This document shows, in pieces, positions 6,853-14,700 of a stretch of 26,085 bases of DNA. The position numbers and the translations under genes are program-made. This DNA comes from JAEUNJ01 sp052035955 (GTDB lineage: Bacteria > Pseudomonadota > Gammaproteobacteria > Burkholderiales > Rhodocyclaceae). Under the pieces are notes generated by a model. It ran no database searches. It was not told the DNA's origin and saw nothing but the letters and a program-made list of their open reading frames with translations. Position 1 is the first letter of the stretch; every line of letters begins with the position of its first letter. The stretch is from positions 1 through 26,085 of the forward strand of contig JBPOHD010000028.1 in the NCBI GenBank assembly GCA_052035955.1. Reading direction: 5' to 3'.

Positions 6853-7313
6853 AATCCACTCTGCTGCTCGTGGCCGCTGCGGTGGCCGGGTTGTCGTCCG
6901 CGGCCCTGGCCGTGCCGGAGATGAAGGAAGCCGGCAAGGCGACGGCGGCGCGAGGCGCCCCCGCGGAAAATGCCAAACCCCATTTCCGGCCGACCGGCAA
7001 ACCTGCGTCGGCGGCCCGCGGCGAGGCGGTCTTCCTCGACCACTGCGCCATCTGCCACGGCCTCCACGGCAAGGGCGACGGGCCCCGCTCGGCCTTCTTC
7101 CAGCCCGGCGTCCAGTACATCCCCGACCTGACCGCGGCCGGTTTCCTCAAAGGTCGCGACGACGTCCTGCTGGCCAGCATCCGCGAGGGCCTGCGGCGCC
7201 TTCCGGAGCCGGCCTACGTGATGCCCCAGTTCAAGTACATCCTCTCCGACGAGGAGATCCGCAGCGTGCTGGCCTACGTGAAGTCCCTGCCGGCAACGAC
7301 GGCGCGGAAATAG
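6849..7313 (+). CDS. Periplasmic monoheme cytochrome c, likely electron donor
   Basis: A 154-residue class I-like cytochrome c. A Sec signal peptide of about 21 residues ends in ALA before VPEM. A 30-residue Ala/Lys/Pro-rich linker precedes the domain. The single heme site is CAICH at 66-70, and Met125 in YVMPQF is the probable distal ligand. The ATG overlaps the chaperone stop (ATGA). In perchlorate reducers the third pcr gene encodes a c-type cytochrome, whereas Clr, Ser and Ddh enzymes use a cytochrome b gamma subunit, so this gene points to a Pcr-like electron path. No quinol dehydrogenase (NapC/NirT type) is seen in the window, so the upstream donor must be encoded elsewhere. It ends 23 bp before a convergent gene. 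Confidence 0.9.
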   Translation: MKSTLLLVAAAVAGLSSAALAVPEMKEAGKATAARGAPAENAKPHFRPTGKPASAARGEAVFLDHCAICHGLHGKGDGPRSAFFQPGVQYIPDLTAAGFLKGRDDVLLASIREGLRRLPEPAYVMPQFKYILSDEEIRSVLAYVKSLPATTARK

Positions 7314-7336
7314 GCGGGGGTCCGCGCGGGGCCCGT

Positions 7337-8641
7337 TCAGGCCTCGCCGCCGGCCTGGCAGGTCCTGTTGCGGCCCAGGCGCTTGGCCTCGTAGAGGGCC
7401 CGATCAGCCCGGCGCAGCAGCGTGTCGACCCACTGGTCGACCTCGACGTAGGTGGCAACGCCCAGGGAGGCGGTGACGCGCAGGGGCCGTTCCGCGCCGA
7501 TATCGACGGACGCCAGCGCAATGGCCTCCCGCAGGCGCTCCGCCACCTCGAAGGCATCCGCGCCCGCCGTCTCGGGGAGCAGGATGGCGAACTCCTCGCC
7601 ACCCATGCGGCCGACGACGTCGATCTCCCGCAGGATGCGCCGGCAGGTGGCCGCCAGCGTCTCCAGCACCCGGTCGCCGATCTCGTGGCCGTGGGTGTCG
7701 TTTACCTCCTTGAAGTGGTCCAGGTCGAGCATGATCAGCGACAGGGGCTTCCGGTAGCGCTGCACTCGCGCCAGTTCCTGCTCGGCCAGCGCGAAGAAAT
7801 GGCCGCGGTTGGCGACGCCAGTCAGGAAATCGGTGTGGGCCTGCCGCTCGAGCTCCTGCTCCAGGGCCTTGCGGTCGGTGATGTCCTGGACGGCGCCATG
7901 GAGCAGGTGGCGGCCGCTGTTGTCGGGGTCCGCCTCGACCTGGGCGAAGCTGCGCAGGTAGCGTACCGAGCCGTCCCGACGGCGGACGCGCATGACCGCG
8001 TCGCTGGACTGGCCCGGGGCCAGACCGGTGACGTGCCGCTCGAACAGGGGGCGGTCCTCCGGCAGGACGAAACCGCGCCAGCACCCCATGCCGAGCATTT
8101 CCTCGGTACTCACGCCGAACAGGCGATCCGCATTGCCCCCCATCCACTCGACCCGGAAATAGCCGTCGTCCCCGCGACGGCAGGAATAGACCAGGTCGCT
8201 GGTCATGGCGGTCACCCGGCGGAGACGGTTCTCGCTCTCGGCGAGCGCCGCCTCGGCGAGCTTGCGGTCCGTGACATCGATGAGGATGCCGCTCCAGATC
8301 ACGCCGCCGTCGGGCTGCCTTTCCGGGACCGCCTGGCCGCGTACCCACTTGAGCTTGCCGCTGCGGGTCCGGATGCGGTGCTCGTGGGCCCAGCGGGTCA
8401 GGCTGCCGATGGCGGCCTCGACGGACCGCCGGTGGCTCTCCCGGTCTTCCGGCAGCAGGCACCCGGTGACCGCATTGTGGTCCGCGTAGGCTTCTTCCGG
8501 CGAGACCTCGTAGAGTTCCTGGATGCCGGGGCTGAGATAGAGAAAGGCCCAACCGCCGTCGGGGTCGGTCCGGAACTGGTAGACCACGCCGGGAATGGCT
8601 GCCGTCAGCCTGTTCAACAGCTCTTGCGTCGATTCTCTCAT
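7337..8641 (-). CDS. PAS-PAS-GGDEF diguanylate cyclase
   Basis: A 434-residue protein with two PAS/PAC sensor domains (about residues 8-128 and 140-258, each ending in a D(V/I)TDRK boundary) and a C-terminal GGDEF domain (about 262-425). The active motif is intact (GGEEF at 347-351) and is preceded by an RxxD inhibitory site (Arg338-Asp341), so it should make c-di-GMP with product inhibition. No membrane segment is seen; it is probably cytoplasmic. The ATG at 8641 is preferred because the PAS fold begins directly after it and the upstream extension is low-complexity Arg/Gly. It lies 117 bp downstream of the glucan synthase on the same strand, so c-di-GMP control of glucan output is possible but unproven. 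Confidence 0.92.
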   Translation of the reverse strand: MRESTQELLNRLTAAIPGVVYQFRTDPDGGWAFLYLSPGIQELYEVSPEEAYADHNAVTGCLLPEDRESHRRSVEAAIGSLTRWAHEHRIRTRSGKLKWVRGQAVPERQPDGGVIWSGILIDVTDRKLAEAALAESENRLRRVTAMTSDLVYSCRRGDDGYFRVEWMGGNADRLFGVSTEEMLGMGCWRGFVLPEDRPLFERHVTGLAPGQSSDAVMRVRRRDGSVRYLRSFAQVEADPDNSGRHLLHGAVQDITDRKALEQELERQAHTDFLTGVANRGHFFALAEQELARVQRYRKPLSLIMLDLDHFKEVNDTHGHEIGDRVLETLAATCRRILREIDVVGRMGGEEFAILLPETAGADAFEVAERLREAIALASVDIGAERPLRVTASLGVATYVEVDQWVDTLLRRADRALYEAKRLGRNRTCQAGGEA

Positions 8642-8758
8642 GCAGGACCCCGCAAGTCGGGCTCGGATTCGACGGCCTCGACCGCCCCGGTCGCAGCCCT
8701 CTCGGCCGGCAGCGCCCATGGTACCGGCGTTCTCCCGTCGGCGGGATGCGCCGGACGC

Positions 8759-11700
8759 CTACCGGCGCGCCAACGTCACCGAAACCGCGTGTTCGCGCCT
8801 GTCGTCGACCAGGGGTATTCCCCCGGGGCCGCACTCGGTGCCGTCCGCGACCACCTGCCCGGCACGCCCGCCGCCACCTTCGCCGGCACCCTCCCGGCGA
8901 ATGCTGATGTGATAGGTCGTGTCCCGGAAGCGGTAGCGGATCCTGGCCTCCGGCCAGGCTTCGGGCAGGCAGGGCGCCAGCCGCAGCCTGTCGCCTTCCC
9001 GCCGCAGCCCGAGGAGGGACTCGACGACCAGCCGGTACATCCAGCCGGCCGATCCGGTGTACCAGCTCCAACCGCCGCGTCCCACGTGGGGTGGGGCCCC
9101 ATAGACGTCGGCGGCGACCACGTAGGGTTCCACCTTGTAGGTGGCCGCCGCCCCGGCCGACAAGGCGTGGTTCGCGGGATTGATCATCGCCAGCAGTTCC
9201 CAGGCCCGTTCGCCCTGGCCGAGGGCCGCCCAGGCCATCGCCACCCAGACCGCCCCGTGCGTGTATTGGCCACCGTTCTCGCGTACCCCGGGCAGGTAGC
9301 CGCGGATGTAGCCGGGATCCGTTCCGGCGGTGTCGAAGGGCGGGTCGAGGAGCCGGACGAGCGCGTCTTCGCGGCGCACCAGCCGCTCGTCCACCGCCTG
9401 CATGGCCAGGCGCGCCCGCGTCTCGTCGCCGGCCCCCGAGAGGACCGACCAGCTCTGCGCGATGGAATCTATCTGGCATTCCTCGCCGGCCGCCGAACCG
9501 AGGGGGGTGCCGTCGTCGAAATAGGCCCGCCGGTACCAGCCGCCGTCCCAGCCGTGGCGCTCGAGATTGCCGCCCAGGCGCTCGCCTTCCGTCGCGCAGA
9601 ATCGAGCGAAATCCGCATCGCCCCGGCCCGCGGCGACGGCGGCAAAGCGGCGCAGCACCTCGCAGAGGAAGAAGCCGAGCCAGACGCTCTCGCCCTTGCC
9701 GCCGATGCCCACCAGGTTCATGCCGTCGTTCCAGTCGCCGGAGCCGGCCAGCGGCAGCCCGTGCGCGCCGAAACGCAGTCCGTGCCGGATGGCCCGGGTG
9801 CAGTGCTCGTAGAGGCTGGCCGCGTCGGAGGATCTTCCCGGCAGGTCGTAGTAGGAATCGTCGTCCGGGTTGACGGGGCGCCCCTCGAGGAAGGACACGG
9901 TTTCGTCGAGCACGCCGACGTCGCCGGTGCTTTCCACGTAGCGGCAGGCGGCCAGGGGCAGCCAAAGGTAGTCGTCCGAACATCGGGTCCGCACGCCACG
10001 GCCCGAAGGCGGATGCCACCAATGCTGGACGTCACCCTCGCGGAACTGCCGGCTGGCGCACAACAGCAGGTGCTGGCGGACCAGGGCCGGCTCGGCGTGC
10101 ACCAGGGCCATCGCGTCCTGCAACTGGTCGCGGAACCCGAAGGCGCCGCCCGACTGGTAGTAGCCGCTGCGCGCCCACATTCGGCAGGCCAGGGTCTGGT
10201 AGACCAGCCAGCCGTTGGCCATCACATCGACCGCCGGGTCCGGGGTGTCGACCTGCACGGCCCCCAGGGCGTGGTTCCAGTATTGCCATACGGACTCCAG
10301 GGCGGCGCGTGCGGCAAGGCTTCCCCGGAAGCGCCGGACGAGGAGCCCGGCCTCGTCCGCGCTGCCGCCGACGCCGAGGCGGAAGACGACCTCCCTTTCT
10401 TCGCCGTCGGCCAGGTCGACGCTCACCTGGATCGCGGCGCAGGGATCGAGGCCTGCCCCCACCCGACCGGACAGGCGCGCACGGCGCAGGGCCGCGGGCT
10501 CGGCCAGGCTGCCGTTGCGACCGATGAATTCGGTCCGGTCCCCGCTGACGCCGCGCGTCGGCGCGTCGGTGTCGAAGAAGGCCACCCGGTCGGCGAATTC
10601 GCCGTTGTAGGGGTTGCGGGCGAAGAGGGCACCGCTGGCCTGATCCACCTCGGTGCTCACGTGCATGGCCGACTTTTCCGGCAGGTCGCCGAGCACCCAT
10701 TGCACATAGGCCGTCGCCGACAGGCGCCGCGGCCGGCCGGAGGCGTTGGCGAGCTTGAGCACGGAGAACTTGACGGCGGCATCGGTGGCCACGTAGACCC
10801 AGAGTTCGCATCGTATTCCGCCCACCCGGGTCTCGAAGACGCTGTAGCCGAATCCGTGCCTGACCAGGCACGCGGCGGGCAGGAGCCCCGGCAGGCGCGT
10901 CGGCGACCAGACCTGCCCCGTGTCCTCGTCGCGCAGGTAGATGGCCTCGCCGCCGGCATCGCTCACCGGGTCGTTATGCCAGGGTGTGAGGCGGAATTCG
11001 TGGGCGTTCTCGCTCCAGGTGTAGGCACTGCCGCTTTCCGAAACGATGGTCCCGAAATGGGGGTTTGCCAGCACGTTCGCCCAGGGTGCCGGCGTGGTCC
11101 TGTCCTGGTCGAGGGCGATCACGTATTCGCGGCCATCGGCGGTGAAGCCGCCCAGCCCGTTTTCCAGGATCAGGTCGGCGCGCCTCGGCAGGGGGGCGGC
11201 GGCTTCGGGACGGTGGGCACGGACGGGAACGAACTGCGGCACCCGCGGCTCCGCCAGGAGCCGGTGGTCGAGTTGCTCGGCCAGGCTTCCCCGGGCGTCG
11301 GTGATCACGGCACGGGCGACGGCCAGGAGGAGGATCCGGTCCTCGCCGGAAATCTGTTCCGCCGGCCGGACGAAGATGCCCCCGGGCCGGTCGATCACGC
11401 TCGCCTCCAGGCCGGAGGAGATCAATCCCATGATCTCGTCCTGCAGGCGCTGCCGATAGCCGGCGTGATCCTCGTTCCAGATCACCAGGTCCACGGCGAG
11501 CCCCTTGAGCCGCCAGTAGGCGTGGGCCTGCACGAGCTGGCGCACGAGGTCGATGTTGCCGGCATCGCCGATCTGCAGCAGGATGATGGGGAGATCGCCC
11601 GAAATGGCATGGCCCCAGAGGCCGGACTGGCCCCGCCGGTTGCGGACCAGGACGCTGGATTCGGCGCGCAGTCCGGCGCCGGCATGGATGACGGGACCGG

Positions 11701-14700
11701 CCAGGCGGGCATAGAGCTGTGCGTCGGCCTCGTCGGCGTTGAGCTGGCGCAGCACCACCTGGCTGTGGGTCCAGGCCAGGTCGAAGACCCGGTCGGACAG
11801 ATGCCGGTCCTGGTACTTCTCCAGCAGCCCGAGAGCCCCGTCGCGGGTCTCGGCCATGCCGGTCACCAGGTCGAGAGTGGCCGTCTGCTCCGGGTCGAGG
11901 ATCAGCACGTGGCGAATGGCGACGATGGGGTCGAGTACCGGACCCTCGGTCCCGGAGAGGGCTCCGGCCCCGCTCATCGCCAACGGATGGGCGGCATCCC
12001 GCGTGCGCCCGATGAAGCGGAGGCGGTCCGTCTCGTAGGACACCGCGGCCACCTCGGCATCGTGGGCCACCATCAGGTGCAGCATCCAGGGGGCCGCCTC
12101 GCCGGCCGAACGGGAACGGCGGGTGCACAGGATCGCCCGCCGCTCGCGCAATATCTCGGTTTGCACGAACAGCTTGCCGAAGGCCGGATGCAGCGCGTCC
12201 GCGGCGGCCGGCGCGATGACCACCTCGGCGTAGCTGGTGACTTCCATCCGGCGGCGCTGCCGCGACCGGTTGGTGATCCGGATGCGGCGCAGCTCGATAT
12301 CGTCCTCGGGCGACACGACGATCTCGGTATGGGTGTCGAAATCCCCCCCTCCGGAGGCGACGGCATCGCGCCGCCGGAATTCGGCCCGGCCTTCGGTGAA
12401 GATCGCCTCGTAGCTGCGCGGTTGCCGCCGGCTCGGCTGGAAGGCGGTGGACCAGAAAGGGGCCGCCGCCCCGTCCTCCGCCGCCACTTCGCGCAGGTAG
12501 CAGAAACTGCCGCGGTCGTCGCAGGTGCCGTCCTCCCGCCAGCGGGTGACGGCCAGGTCCTTCCAGCGGCTGTAGCCGCCGCCAGCGTTGGTGACCATCA
12601 CGTGGTAGCGGCCGTTGGAGAGCAGTTGCACCTCCGGCAACGGGGTGTCGGGCGTCGCGAAGAGTCGCACCGGCGTCTCCGCGACGACCGGCGTGGCGCG
12701 CACTTCGGAGAGCCGGGCGGTGTGGGAGAAGAGCGCCGTGGCGCGCGGAATCCGTTCCTGCAGCAGCAGCATGACGGCCTGGAACAGTCGGTCGGATTCG
12801 AACCGCCGCTGCATCGGCCGGCCCAGGAGAAGATGGGACAGGGCGAGCAGGCTCATGCCCTGGTGATGGGCCATGAAGGAACGCACCACCACCTTGGCCT
12901 GGCCGCGCCGCTGCCGCGCGGGCGTGTAGTCGATCGCCTCGTAGAACCCGAGGCTGCCGAGGAAGCCCTCGTCGGCCAGGCGCTGCAGGTTGCGGCAGGC
13001 CTCCTCGGGGGCCACCATCAGGGCCAGGGCCGAGGCATAGGGGGCCACCACCAGGTCCTCGGCCAGGCCGCGCTTGAGCCCCAGGCCGGGAACGCCGAAG
13101 GCCCGGTACTGGTAGTTCAACTGGCCGTCCACGGTGTTGTAGGCGGACTCGGACATTCCCCAGGGGACTCCCCGCTGCCGCCCGTACTCGATTTGCCGCG
13201 CCACGGCCGCCCGGCAGGTCTGGTCGAGGAGGGTGTTGTCGTAGGTCGGCATCACCAGCATCGGCATGAGGTACTCGAACATGGAGCCGCTCCAGGAGAG
13301 GAGGACGGGGTCGCCGCCGGTTCCCGTGAGCAGCCGGCCCAGGGCGAACCAGCTCTCCTGCGGCAACTGTCCCTGGGCGATGGCGACGAAGCAGCACAGG
13401 CGCGCCTCGGAGGCGAGCAGGTCGTAGGAGCTGGTGTCCACCCGGCGTTCGTCCACGTTGTACCCGATGGCCAGCAGATGGCGGGGCCGGTCGTAGAGAA
13501 AATCGAACTCCATGGTAGCCAGCGCCTGCGCCTGCAGGGCCAGGCCTTCGATCGCCGCGACGCGTTCCCGCGCGCGGGCGCTGCCGTCCGCCGCCAGGCG
13601 CCGCAGGTTGCCGAGCCAATGCCGCTGGCCCGGTGTCGCGTCGGCCCCCAGGCAGTGGTCGATGCGCGGCGACAGCCGGGCGTCCAGTCCGGCCAGGGCA
13701 CGCAGGTCCGGATTGCCGGCGACGTCGGCGAACTCCTCCAGCCCGATCGGTGGCGCCGGCAAGGACAGCCAGGGCGCCATGAAGACGAGGTCGTCCCGCG
13801 CCTGCCGGCATTGCCCGGCCAGGGCCCGCGCCCAGGACGCCGGAGACGCGTCGTCCTCCCCCTCCGCCGCGGCGTCCTCCCCGGGAATCGCGACGTGGGA
13901 GAGGCGCGCCGCCAGGGCGTCGGCGGCGGCCGACAGGCGTTCCAGATGCAGGCAGGCCCGGGCGAGGTCGTCCGGCGGCGCCGTCGACGCCGCCTCGAGC
14001 TGCCGGGCGAACGCGGCCACCAGGCCCCCCGCCGCCTTCCCGGCCGGCAAGGTCCCGGACGGCTCGCCGACCGCCTCGAGGTCATCGCAGAGGATCCCGA
14101 ACGCATCCTCGAGACCGGCAAACAGGCGCGGTGACCAGACGGGGGCGTCGACCAGCGCCGACAATCCGGCGCGCAAGGTCAGCAGATGGCCGGCCAGGTT
14201 GCCGCTATCCACGGTGGATACGTAGAGCGGTGGCAGGGGCTGCAGGCTGCGGGTGTCGTACCAGTTGTAGAAGTGGCCCCGGTGGCGCTCCAGCGAGGCC
14301 ATGGTGCCGAGGGTCCGCGCCGTGCGCTCCAGCAGCGGACCCGCCGCCAGGTAGCCGAAATCGTAGGCGGACAGGTCGGCCAGCAAGGCCAGGCCCATGT
14401 TGGTCGGCGAAGTGCGGTGGGCGACGGCTGCCACCCGGTATTTCTGGAAGTTGTCCGGGGGCAACCAGTGGTCCTCCGGGCCGACCAGCCGGTCGAAGAA
14501 GGCCCAGGTGCGGCGCGAAAGCCGGCGAAGGAAGCCGACCTGGGCGGTCGTCAGGGCCGGCCGGCGGACGACCAGCGGCAGGCTGATCCACCAGGCGATC
14601 GCCGGCGCGAGGAACCACAGGAGCAGGACCGGCGCCGCCGCCCAGGCCGTCGATGCGGAAACGCCCGGATGCAGGGTAGTGGCGCCGGCCAGAAGGGCCA

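Noticed and set aside
1..7313. Mobile element carrying the chlorine-respiration genes, as in known composite transposons and perchlorate islands
   Set aside because: No transposase, integrase, attachment-site repeat or tRNA was seen in the window, and no obvious composition shift at the operon boundaries; it could still lie on an island with ends outside.
7290..7345. Bidirectional terminator between the cytochrome c and cyclase genes
   Set aside because: The 23-bp convergent gap is G-rich but shows no convincing stem followed by a U-tract on either strand.
6317..14134. Plus-strand open frame of about 2,600 codons overlapping the chaperone, cytochrome, cyclase and glucan synthase
   Set aside because: It is antisense or out of frame to four clearly recognised genes, has biased Arg/Pro/Gly/His composition with no domain, and reflects codon-position GC bias.
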